From positions 57,945-121,944 of the forward strand of contig DHPY01000054.1 of assembly GCA_002411015.1 (NCBI GenBank): a stretch of 64,000 bases of DNA. Reading direction: 5' to 3'. Source of the stretch: Armatimonadetes bacterium UBA5352. GTDB taxonomy: Bacteria; Armatimonadota; Zipacnadia; Zipacnadales; UBA5352. Of this stretch, positions 33,315 to 41,155 are shown in pieces. Under the pieces are notes generated by a model. The model saw only the letters and a list, made by a program, of their open reading frames with translations. It was not told the DNA's origin and ran no database searches. Numbering within the stretch: position 1 is the first letter of the stretch; every line of letters begins with the position of its first letter. The translations under genes were made by a program, and so were the position numbers.

Positions 33315-33993
33315 GCCGCCGCGAAGCTGGACATGGCCGCACTACCGTTTTGCCCAGTGGAGCGTCCCGCGGATCTGCCGGCTCTGCGGCGGTCACTGCG
33401 TCCGCGGGGCGGAGAACGTGCCTGCCGAGGGCGGGGCGCTGATCGCGTCGAATCACCTCAGCCATCTCGACCCGCCGGTCGTCGGGACCGCGATCCGGCG
33501 CCGAACGTACTACTTCGCTGCCGCCGAGCTGTTCCGCAACCCGTTCTTCGGGCGGCTGATCCGCAAGTGCTACGCCTTCCCGGTCAAGCGCGGAGAGGCC
33601 GACAGGGCGGCGCTGAAGGCCGCGATCGAGCTGCTGGAGATGGGCGAATTGCTGACGATGTTCCCGGAGGGCACGCGCAGCCACACCGGGGAGATCGGTG
33701 AGTTCGACCTGGGCGCGGCGCTCGCGGCGTCGCGCGCACGGGCGCCGATCATCCCCTGCGCGCTGAGCGGCACCAACCTGCTCCTGCCGCGCGGCGCGAA
33801 GTGGCTCAGGCGCGGCCGCGTGGCTGTGAGCTTCGGCGAGCCAATCGACACGCTGAAGTACGGTGACAAGCCAGGCAAGGAGGACCTCCGCCGGATAACC
33901 GAGGAGGTAGAGGCCTCGGTGCGAGCGATGCAGGCCGAGCAGCAGGCATGGCTTGCAGGCGAAGAGCCGTGCCGGCGGAAAGGCAGTGTGTAG
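33298..33993 (+). CDS. plsC: 1-acyl-sn-glycerol-3-phosphate acyltransferase
   Basis: A 231-residue PlsC-type acyltransferase for phospholipid synthesis, membrane-associated. ATG 33298 with GGAGGATCG upstream was chosen over the longer frame. Catalytic HX4D is in SNHLSHLD near residue 58. FPVKRGEADRAALKAAIELL and the FPEGTRS motif are near 125, followed by PIIPCALSGT. An N-terminal amphipathic region (WPHYRFAQW) takes the place of a strong transmembrane helix. It is the last gene of the overlapping aroA-cmk-plsC set. Confidence 0.9.
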   Translation: MDRLYEPPRSWTWPHYRFAQWSVPRICRLCGGHCVRGAENVPAEGGALIASNHLSHLDPPVVGTAIRRRTYYFAAAELFRNPFFGRLIRKCYAFPVKRGEADRAALKAAIELLEMGELLTMFPEGTRSHTGEIGEFDLGAALAASRARAPIIPCALSGTNLLLPRGAKWLRRGRVAVSFGEPIDTLKYGDKPGKEDLRRITEEVEASVRAMQAEQQAWLAGEEPCRRKGSV

Positions 33994-34047
33994 GGGCGCT
34001 CCGGTCTGAGATGGCCGGTGGCGAGGCAGACCACGGAGGTGGAGACG

Positions 34048-34563
34048 ATGCTTGAGGCGATCCGCAGGCGCGCGAGTGTGCGTGCATACACCGATAGGCC
34101 GGTCTCTGAGGAGCATCTGGACGCGATCCTGCAGGCGGCGCTGTCGGCGCCGACCGCGAACAACGTTCGCCCGTGGGAGATCGTTGTGGTGACGGACTCG
34201 CAGAAGCGCGCGAAGCTCGCGCAGGTGCACCAGTGGGCGAGCTTTTGCGCGCAGTCGCCGGTCGTGCTGGTCTTCTGCGCCGACGGCCGGCGCCAGCCGC
34301 ACTGGTGGATCGAGGATTCCTGCGCGTCGCTCGAGAACGCGCTGATTCAGGCCGCTGATCTCGGCCTCGGCACATGCTGGGTCGGCATCCGCGGCGGCGA
34401 GGGCAGCGGCCCCGGGCCCGAGCGCGAGCAGTATGTGCGCGATCTGCTCGGCATCCCGGAGGAGATCCGGGTGCTCGCGCTTGTGACCCTCGGGCATCCT
34501 CGGGGCGAGCCGAGCCCGAAGCCCGTGGGGCCGATGGACGCGGTGCATCGCGAGAGCTGGTAG
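34048..34563 (+). CDS. Nitroreductase family protein
   Basis: A 171-residue protein from ATG 34048 with GGAGGTGG upstream. It carries the FMN-binding RRRASVRAYTDRPVS near the start and ALSAPTANNVRPWEIVVV near 35. DSCASLENALIQAADLGLGTCWVGIRG lies near 105, with VLALVTLGHP near the end. Nitroreductase-fold enzymes reduce nitro compounds or quinones with NAD(P)H; the short length resembles the compact type often found in anaerobes. It is separated from plsC by 54 bases. Confidence 0.86.
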   Translation: MLEAIRRRASVRAYTDRPVSEEHLDAILQAALSAPTANNVRPWEIVVVTDSQKRAKLAQVHQWASFCAQSPVVLVFCADGRRQPHWWIEDSCASLENALIQAADLGLGTCWVGIRGGEGSGPGPEREQYVRDLLGIPEEIRVLALVTLGHPRGEPSPKPVGPMDAVHRESW

Positions 34564-34607
34564 ACGCTGGAGCGCACGACGTCAGTTGCGATTGAGGTGA
34601 ATGCGGG

Positions 34608-36158
34608 ATGTCCGGTATCGGCGGGCCGTACGTGCTGGGAATCGACTGCGGGACGCAGAGCCTTCGCTCGGCGCTGTTCGACCTGCGCGGGAAGCTGATC
34701 GCGTCAGAGAGCACGCCGTACCCCATCGACTACCCGCGGGTGAGCTGGGCGGAGCAGAATCCGGAGCAGTGGTGGCAGGCGGTGCGGGTCACTGTCCCGG
34801 GCGTGCTCCGTGCCGCGGGCGTACGCCCGCGAGAGGTCCTGGGCGTCAGCGTTGACGGCACTGCCTGCACCGTCGTCTGCTGCGATCGCGACGGCACGCC
34901 CCTGCGGCCAGCGGTGCTCTGGATGGACCAGCGCGCGCATGAGGAGGCCGCCGAGGTTACCGCGACCGGCGATCCGGTGCTACGCTACGCGGGAGGGCCG
35001 GAGTCCCCGGAGTGGATGATCCCGAAGGCGATGTGGCTCAAGCGCCATGAGCCCGAGGTCTACGAGCGCGCGGAGGTCATCTGTGAGGGCACCGACTGGC
35101 TGATGCACCGCCTCACCGGAAGCTGGACCGCCTCGCTGAACTGCACGACCTGCAAGTGGAACTACGCGCGCCCCGAGGGCGGCTGGCCGGAGCGGCTGCT
35201 GGCCACGCTTGACATGAGCGAACTGCTTGAGCGCTGGCCAAACGAGGTGCTGCCGATGGGGCGGCCCGCCGGGCATGTCACGATGCGCGCGGCTGAGGAG
35301 ATCGGCCTGCTTCCGGACACGCCGGTCGCGGAGGGCGGGATCGACGCCTACGCCGGCATGATCGGCCTGAACGTGGTGCAGCCGGGCCGGATGGCGATGG
35401 TCATGGGCTCCTCGACCTGCCACCTCGCGCTCTGCTCCGAGGCGCGTTTCGACAGCAACGTCTGGGGCCCGTTCCCCGATGCGCTCACGGAGGGCACCTG
35501 GGTCCTTGAGGGCGGTCAGACGGCCACCGGCAGCATCGTCAAGTGGTTCGCAGACAACTTCGCGGCCCGCGAGATGCTCGAGGCGAAGAACCACGGGCGG
35601 TCGCAGTACGAGCTGCTTGATGAACTGGCCGCGCAGGTGGAGCCGGGCGCGGAGGGCCTGGTGCTGCTGGACTACTGGCAGGGCAACCGGACGCCGCTGC
35701 GTGACCCGCTCGCACGCGGCGCGATCTGGGGCCTGAGCCTGCGGCACGAACTCGGCCACGTGATGCGCGCGATCTACGAGGGCACCGCGATGGGCACGCG
35801 CCACATTCTCGAGGACCTGCGCAGCACCGGCTTTGAGCCGCAGGGCATCTACGCGGCCGGAGGCGGCACACGCAGCCAGCTCTGGCTGCAGATCCACGCG
35901 GACGCCTGCCAGGTGCCGATCTACCTGACCGACGAGCCCGAGGCGACAGCACTCGGAACGGCTGTCTGTGCGGCATACGGGGCCGGCCTATTCGAGAGCC
36001 TCCAGGAGGCCTCGCAGAGGATGGTGCGCATCAGCCGCGAGATCGAGCCGAACAGGCTCTGGGCAAGCACGTATGACGAGTTGTTCAAACGCTACACCTC
36101 AACCTATGAAGCGCTAAAGGATCTGATGCATGAAGCGAGGAGCGAACAGGTGCGCTGA
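34608..36158 (+). CDS. FGGY family carbohydrate kinase
   Basis: A 516-residue sugar kinase. N-terminal ATPase fold: VLGIDCGTQSLRSALFDL near residue 9, then GVSVDGTACTVVCCD and VLWMDQRAHEEA. GGIDAYAGMIGLN near 245 and MVMGSSTCHLAL resemble D-ribulokinase/xylulokinase groups. The C-terminal FGGY-type segment is GIYAAGGGTRSQLWLQIHADA near 420. It phosphorylates a pentulose or related sugar; the precise substrate cannot be told. GAGGTGA precedes the ATG. The MgtE start lies inside its last codons. Confidence 0.88.
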   Translation: MSGIGGPYVLGIDCGTQSLRSALFDLRGKLIASESTPYPIDYPRVSWAEQNPEQWWQAVRVTVPGVLRAAGVRPREVLGVSVDGTACTVVCCDRDGTPLRPAVLWMDQRAHEEAAEVTATGDPVLRYAGGPESPEWMIPKAMWLKRHEPEVYERAEVICEGTDWLMHRLTGSWTASLNCTTCKWNYARPEGGWPERLLATLDMSELLERWPNEVLPMGRPAGHVTMRAAEEIGLLPDTPVAEGGIDAYAGMIGLNVVQPGRMAMVMGSSTCHLALCSEARFDSNVWGPFPDALTEGTWVLEGGQTATGSIVKWFADNFAAREMLEAKNHGRSQYELLDELAAQVEPGAEGLVLLDYWQGNRTPLRDPLARGAIWGLSLRHELGHVMRAIYEGTAMGTRHILEDLRSTGFEPQGIYAAGGGTRSQLWLQIHADACQVPIYLTDEPEATALGTAVCAAYGAGLFESLQEASQRMVRISREIEPNRLWASTYDELFKRYTSTYEALKDLMHEARSEQVR

Positions 36159-37572
36159 GCGAGGGAGTACGATCAAGGTGAGCATCGAGGACGGCATCGT
36201 CGTGAGGCGACACAAGGGCAGCGAACGCTCGATAGACGTGGCCGCCGCGATCAGAGCGGCCGCGCGCTCCAAGGTACCCGGGGCGCTTAAGGGTCTCATC
36301 AGCGGCTACGATCCGATAGACATCGCGTTCGCGATGGATGAACTGGATCCCGATGAGCGGACCCAGGTGTTCGAACTCCTCGATGCGGAGGCTTCCGGCG
36401 TGGTGCTTGAGGAGGTTGGCGCGGAGATCACCGCCGACCTCGCCGAGGGCACTGAGGTGGGCGAGCTTGCGGAGATCATAGACGCCATGCCTCCTGACTC
36501 CGGCGCGGACGCCATGAGCGCTCTCCCGCAGGAGATGCAGCACCGGATCCTCAATCGCATACCCCGCGCTGAGGCGCAGGAGCTCGCCCAGCTTCTGAAC
36601 TATCACGAGGACTCGGCGGGCGGCATCATGACGACCGAGATCATCTTCTCGCCTCCCGACGTCACCGCCAGCGGCGTCCTCCAGCACATCCGCAACACGG
36701 AGGTCGGGCCAGAGGCGATCTTCCGCGTCTACGTGGTGGACTGCGAGCGCCACCTGATCGGGGCCGCCGATCTCATCGACATCATCAGTGCGCGCGACGA
36801 GCAGCCGCTCGCCAAGATCATGAACCCCGACCCGATCCGAGTGCATCACGACACCGATCAGGAGGAGGTCATCAGGTGCGTTGACAGGTATGACCTGACC
36901 TCGATCCCGGTCGTGGATGACCATGATCGCCTTCTCGGCGCGGTCACCGTTGATGACGTCATAGACGCTCTGCAACAGGAGGTTACGGAGGACATCGCCT
37001 CTGTGGTTGGCGCCTCCGCGGAGGATCTCCTCAGCCGCGCCCCGTGGCGCGCTGCGAGCAGTCGCATTCCCTGGCTCATCGTCGCCTTCATGATCAGCCT
37101 CCTGTCAGCGATGATCATCCGCCTCTTCGAGGGCACACTCGAGCAGGCGGTCATGCTCGCCGCATTCATCCCCGTGATTACCGCGATGAGCGGCAACTCC
37201 GGCCTGCAGTCCTCGATGGTGGCGGTGCGCTCAATGGCGCTGGGTCTGCTCGACGATCGGCGGATCGGGAGGCTGCTTCTGCGGCAGCTTCCCATCGCAT
37301 TCGTCGTCGCCACCGTCTGCGGACTGCTGGCGCTCATAGGCGGCACGCTGATCATGGGCACCCCCGCCTACGGCATCATCGTCGGCGCCGGGATGTTCTG
37401 CGCGATCGTCTCCGGCAACCTGGTGGGGAGCGTCATCCCCGTCATCTTCCACCGAATCGGCATGGACGAGGCACTCGCTTCCGGCCCCTTCGTCACAACG
37501 ATGAATGACGCGGTGTCGCTGCTCATCTACTTCGCAATAGCGGCGTCCCTGCTCAGAGCATTCGCGCTCTGA
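36130..37572 (+). CDS. mgtE: Magnesium transporter MgtE
   Basis: A 480-residue protein. Order: N-domain of helical repeats (FAMDELDPDERTQVFELLDAE), the AGGIMTTEI signature, two CBS domains (about 155-285), and a five-helix membrane domain (about 315-480) with FIPVITAMSGNSGLQSSM and GNLVGSVIPV motifs. The channel carries Mg2+ and senses intracellular Mg through the N and CBS domains. The start is uncertain: ATG 36130 has AAGGA eight bases upstream but overlaps the kinase gene; GTG 36178 would give 464 residues. Confidence 0.92.
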   Translation: MKRGANRCAERGSTIKVSIEDGIVVRRHKGSERSIDVAAAIRAAARSKVPGALKGLISGYDPIDIAFAMDELDPDERTQVFELLDAEASGVVLEEVGAEITADLAEGTEVGELAEIIDAMPPDSGADAMSALPQEMQHRILNRIPRAEAQELAQLLNYHEDSAGGIMTTEIIFSPPDVTASGVLQHIRNTEVGPEAIFRVYVVDCERHLIGAADLIDIISARDEQPLAKIMNPDPIRVHHDTDQEEVIRCVDRYDLTSIPVVDDHDRLLGAVTVDDVIDALQQEVTEDIASVVGASAEDLLSRAPWRAASSRIPWLIVAFMISLLSAMIIRLFEGTLEQAVMLAAFIPVITAMSGNSGLQSSMVAVRSMALGLLDDRRIGRLLLRQLPIAFVVATVCGLLALIGGTLIMGTPAYGIIVGAGMFCAIVSGNLVGSVIPVIFHRIGMDEALASGPFVTTMNDAVSLLIYFAIAASLLRAFAL

Positions 37573-37606
37573 CGGCGGCCCCGGGCACATCAGGGAGGTC
37601 CCCCCC

Positions 37607-38428
37607 ATGCCAGAGCTACCCGAGCTTGAGGTGCTGCGGAGGCAGGCGCAGAAGGAGCTTGTCGGCCGCACCATCACCGGCGTGACTGTCAACCAGCCGA
37701 AGGCGATCAACCTCCCGGTTGACGACTACACGAAGCGTACCGAGGGCCAGACGATCTGCGCAGTTGAGCGGAAGGGAAAGTACCTCGCGCTGATCCTTGA
37801 TGGCGGAGACGCGCTCGTGGTGCACCTCGCCCTTGGTGGAGCGCTGGTGCTGATGGACACCGCCGAGCACGATCCCCCGCACACACCCTTCGTGTTCGCA
37901 CTCAACGACGGGCGCTACCTGCACGCCGTGAACTGGCAGCTCGGCAACATCTCGATCTACGAGACCAGCTTCCTGCGTGCCCCCGACGGGCCGTTCGGGC
38001 AACTTGGGCCGGACGCGTGGGATGAGATCAGCAGCGCCGATGAACTGCGCGATGCCATCGGCGGCAGCAGCGCGGGGATCAAGGCACGGCTGATGAACCA
38101 GGCGGTGATCAGCGGGATCGGCAACGCCTGGTCCGACGAGATCCTCTTCCACGGCCGGCTGCACCCAATGACGAAGACGAGCGCCCTCTCGGATAAGGAC
38201 TTCGACGCGATCTATCGCGCGATCCGCGACATCATTGGCGCCGCGATCAAGGCTGGCGGTGAGGGCTTCACCGACCTGCACGGAGAGCGCGGAACCGCGG
38301 AGGAGAGCTTCGCAGTGCATGGTCGCGAGGGCGAGGACTGCCCCGGCGACTGCGGCGGGAACGTCGAGGCGATGAAGGTCGCCGGCCGCACCGGCTATCT
38401 CTGCCCGAGCTGTCAGAAGAAGCGTTGA
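37607..38428 (+). CDS. mutM: Fpg/Nei family DNA glycosylase (formamidopyrimidine-DNA glycosylase)
   Basis: A 273-residue base-excision repair protein. It begins MPELPELEVLRRQ, where Pro2 and Glu3 are catalytic. KGKYLAL near residue 56 carries the DNA-binding Lys. ISGIGNAWSDEILF near 167 is the helix-two-turn-helix region. The C-terminal zinc finger has four Cys (CPGDC, then CPSCQ), but its loop is spaced somewhat differently from E. coli Fpg. GGGAGG precedes the ATG. It may be Fpg or a related Nei-like enzyme; lesion preference is not predictable. Confidence 0.9.
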   Translation: MPELPELEVLRRQAQKELVGRTITGVTVNQPKAINLPVDDYTKRTEGQTICAVERKGKYLALILDGGDALVVHLALGGALVLMDTAEHDPPHTPFVFALNDGRYLHAVNWQLGNISIYETSFLRAPDGPFGQLGPDAWDEISSADELRDAIGGSSAGIKARLMNQAVISGIGNAWSDEILFHGRLHPMTKTSALSDKDFDAIYRAIRDIIGAAIKAGGEGFTDLHGERGTAEESFAVHGREGEDCPGDCGGNVEAMKVAGRTGYLCPSCQKKR

Positions 38429-38537
38429 TCCTCCGAATCAGTCGTGCAGGAAGAGGCTGAGGACCGTCGAAGACTGAGGCGAGGCCTGGCCGTGGCGGGC
38501 GATCACGATCGTCATCTGCGCAGGGAGGCTGAGCGTC

Positions 38538-38996
38538 ATGAAGATACTCGACTTTCTCAGCGAGGCCGGTGTTGACTTCGAGGTGCGGCACCACGATGAG
38601 TTCTTCACCGCCGAGGAGGAGGCCGCCGCCGGACACATCCCCGGACATGTCTTCGCGAAGACCGTCGTCGTGCGGACCGATGAGGAGTCTGTCCTGCTGG
38701 TGCTCCCGGCGACATACCGGGTGGACCTCGACCGGCTGCAGGAGGAGCTGGGTGTGCGGCCGGAGATGGTGGGCGAGCGGGAGATTGCGGAGCTCTTCCC
38801 GGACTGCGAACTCGGCGCCGAGCCGCCCTTCGGCTCGCAGTATGGCCTCCGCACGCTTGTGGACACACACCTGACGCAGCAGAAGCGCATTGCCGTCCGC
38901 GCCTGCAGCCATCACGAGATCGTGCTGCTGAACTACGATGACTATGCGCGGCTTGAGTGCCCCGAGGTGATGGCCTTCGCAACGCTGGAGCGGTAG
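38538..38996 (+). CDS. YbaK/EbsC-type aminoacyl-tRNA deacylase
   Basis: A 152-residue YbaK/ProX-domain protein starting at ATG with GGGAGG upstream. The typical DFEVRHHDEFFTAEEEAAA start is followed by VFAKTVVVRTD with the conserved catalytic Lys near 41, then LLVLPATYRVDL and SQYGLRTLVDTHL. These proteins hydrolyse mischarged tRNA (for example Cys- or Ala-tRNAPro). It is a stand-alone gene convergent with the minus-strand cyclase gene. Confidence 0.87.
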   Translation: MKILDFLSEAGVDFEVRHHDEFFTAEEEAAAGHIPGHVFAKTVVVRTDEESVLLVLPATYRVDLDRLQEELGVRPEMVGEREIAELFPDCELGAEPPFGSQYGLRTLVDTHLTQQKRIAVRACSHHEIVLLNYDDYARLECPEVMAFATLER

Positions 38997-39011
38997 GCGC
39001 CGAGGCCCGGT

Positions 39012-39656
39012 CTACTCCATGACCACCACGCGGCAGGGCGCCGCGCAGCTCTCGGCTACCTTGAGCGGCAGCGCGGTCAGTCTCACGCGCTTCCCCTCGA
39101 TGGCGCCGAGGTTCACCAGCGGCGCCAACAGCAGCGTGCCCCGGTCGAAGAACTCGGGCCAGAAATGCTGCGGCTCCGCCCACGAGTCGAAGCGCGGCAT
39201 GTCTCCGCACATCACGAACGGCTCGTGATCGAGGATCCAGCGCATCGCGTCGTAACTGAACCACGGGCAGTTGGAGACGAAGTCCGCCGCGTTCCAGTGG
39301 CTGTCCCAGCCGGTAGCGACGATGATCGCATCGCCCGGCTGCGGCACAACGCCGCATGCCTCCAGATCCCACCGCTCTATCCGCTGATCGGGCTCGCAGG
39401 GGACGCGCAGCACGCAGGCGTCGCGCATCACAAGCTCCTGCACCGGCACCTCGATCAGCTCCGGGCCATCCCGCCGCACGTGCAATGATGTCTCCAGGTA
39501 CGTCCCCGTCTGGGCGCCAAGCTCGAAGCGCCACGAGTACGTCACGTGCTCGACGAACTCCGGCCGCGGGATCTCCTCGATCAACGCCTCCGGATAGGGC
39601 GGCCCGTAGCTCCACATGCCGTTCTCGACGGGCCCCGTGACATCAATCACGCGCAT
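39012..39656 (-). CDS. Cyclase/formamidase-family protein with altered metal motif
   Basis: A 214-residue protein from ATG 39656 with GAGGAGG upstream. It has the cyclase (kynurenine formamidase-like) layout: VIDVTGPVENGMWSY at the start, an aromatic AQTGTYLETSLHV near residue 55, and IIVATGWDSHWN near 125. The family HxGTHxDxPxH motif appears as QTGTYLETSLH, keeping the final His but losing the first two His and the Asp. Metal binding may therefore be changed or lost. It is the last gene of the minus-strand set 39012-44409, next to a Gfo/Idh oxidoreductase. Confidence 0.75.
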   Translation of the reverse strand: MRVIDVTGPVENGMWSYGPPYPEALIEEIPRPEFVEHVTYSWRFELGAQTGTYLETSLHVRRDGPELIEVPVQELVMRDACVLRVPCEPDQRIERWDLEACGVVPQPGDAIIVATGWDSHWNAADFVSNCPWFSYDAMRWILDHEPFVMCGDMPRFDSWAEPQHFWPEFFDRGTLLLAPLVNLGAIEGKRVRLTALPLKVAESCAAPCRVVVME

Positions 39657-39670
39657 GCGCGCCTCCTCTC

Positions 39671-40864
39671 TCAGCTCAGCGGAACCTCGACGCGCCGCCC
39701 CTCCTCCGCCGACACGTAGGCCGCGTAGATCACCGCGACCACGTCCCGCGCGAGCGTCCACCCGGAGAGCGGCTCGCGGCCCTCCGCCACGCACTCGGCG
39801 AAGTCCTGGATCTCGTGCGGGTAGCCCGACGCCCAGTGCTCATCCGGCGAGGCGAAGTTCCAGCCCGCGCGGGTGGAGAGCTTCTCCGCGATGTACTCCT
39901 CGCCAAATGCCTGCTCGTCCGGCCCGTAGACCATGACCTGGTTGTTCGGGTTCATGTTGGCTTCAATGCGCCCGCGCGAGCAGAAGAGCTTCACGTAGTT
40001 GTAGATGCCGCCAAGCACCACGTCGGAACTCGTCACCTGCGCGACCGAGCCGTCCTCGAAGGTGATGAGGATCGAGCCGAAGTCCTCGCAGTCCGCCAGA
40101 TTGCCCGTGAGCGCGGTGTCAGCCCGGCTGAAGCCCTTCATCTTCATCAGGTGCCCGACCTCAGCCACCACGTTCTTCGGCCTGATCGGCTTGCCGCCCC
40201 GCGCCATCCCCTCGGCCTGCTTGAGGTACAGTACGCCGCCGACAGGATGCGAGCCGGTCCGCAGCAGCGAGCCGCCGCCCGCCCGCGACCAGTACTTCGC
40301 ATAGCTGGCGTGCGACCCCGAGTGCGACTCCTCGGCGACCATCCGCATGATCGGGCCGCTGCCGCCCTCCACGAGCCGCCGGGCCTTCTGCAGCGCGGGC
40401 GCGTAGACCCAGTTCTCAGCGTACATGAGCTTGATCCCGGAGTGCTGCAGCTCCATCTCGATGTAGCGGCACTGATCGAGCACCCAGTCCATCATGTGGG
40501 CCTTTGGGACGCTGTCGCCGATCAACTCGTCGTCCTCCTGGCCCATCTCGCCGCAGTAGCCCGTCAGCGGCTTCTCGACGATGACATTCACGCCCGCCTG
40601 CGCGGCCTGCACGACATACTCGGCGTGCACGTAGGTCGGCACGCACAGGTCCACCACGTCCAGCCTCTCGTCGGCGAGCATGTGCTGGATGTCGCTGTAG
40701 ACGCGCGGGATGCCATGCCTCGCGGCGAACGCGGTGCGGCTGGCCTCGCTTTGTGAGGTGACCGCCACGACCTCTACATCAACCCCGCTGACCTCGCGGA
40801 AAGCCAGCGTGTGGAAATCAGCGGCGAACCCGGCGCCAACTATGCCTACTCGTACCTGCTTCAT
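39671..40864 (-). CDS. Gfo/Idh/MocA family oxidoreductase
   Basis: A 397-residue protein from ATG 40864 with GGGAG seven bases upstream. N-terminal VRVGIVGAGFAADFHTLAF binds NAD(P). VNVIVEKPLTGYCG carries the EKP motif near 95, and LRTGSHPVGGVLYL gives the substrate-binding His helix near 215. An unusual insert near 105-135 (GQEDDELIGDSVPKAHMM) distinguishes it from the neighbour at 44551. It probably works with the cyclase-family protein and the secreted DUF4091-like protein of the same operon on a carbohydrate. Confidence 0.87.
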   Translation of the reverse strand: MKQVRVGIVGAGFAADFHTLAFREVSGVDVEVVAVTSQSEASRTAFAARHGIPRVYSDIQHMLADERLDVVDLCVPTYVHAEYVVQAAQAGVNVIVEKPLTGYCGEMGQEDDELIGDSVPKAHMMDWVLDQCRYIEMELQHSGIKLMYAENWVYAPALQKARRLVEGGSGPIMRMVAEESHSGSHASYAKYWSRAGGGSLLRTGSHPVGGVLYLKQAEGMARGGKPIRPKNVVAEVGHLMKMKGFSRADTALTGNLADCEDFGSILITFEDGSVAQVTSSDVVLGGIYNYVKLFCSRGRIEANMNPNNQVMVYGPDEQAFGEEYIAEKLSTRAGWNFASPDEHWASGYPHEIQDFAECVAEGREPLSGWTLARDVVAVIYAAYVSAEEGRRVEVPLS

Positions 40865-40868
40865 CTCG

Positions 40869-41135
40869 TTACTCCCAATGCGCATCAGCGCGCGGTGGTA
40901 TGTTTGGCCTGTATATTGCGAAGTAGTAGATGATGGCGCTGAGCCACTGCCCGATGAAGAGGACCACGCACCATGCCGCGCGCGTCTGCGGGCTCTCGAA
41001 CTCCCGCTGGGCGCAGTCGTAGATCGCGAGCGCGGCGGCCACGTAGCCGGCCCAACCCACCACGATGATCGTGACGATGAAGCCGAAGTAGGCCATGAAG
41101 AAGAGGCCGAACGCGGCGGCGCCCGCAGCTTCCAT
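40869..41135 (-). CDS. Small PLDc_N-type membrane protein
   Basis: An 88-residue protein starting at ATG 41135 with GAGGAG upstream. It has two hydrophobic helices (about 5-42 and 55-72) with a conserved-type AWCVVLFIGQWLSAIIYYF, the aromatic IYYF end that marks PLDc_N (cardiolipin synthase N-terminal) small proteins. It has no catalytic domain. It is tightly packed, with 4 bases separating it from the next gene. Confidence 0.65.
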   Translation of the reverse strand: MEAAGAAAFGLFFMAYFGFIVTIIVVGWAGYVAAALAIYDCAQREFESPQTRAAWCVVLFIGQWLSAIIYYFAIYRPNIPPRADAHWE

Positions 41136-41155
41136 CGTGATCTCCTCACCATCCC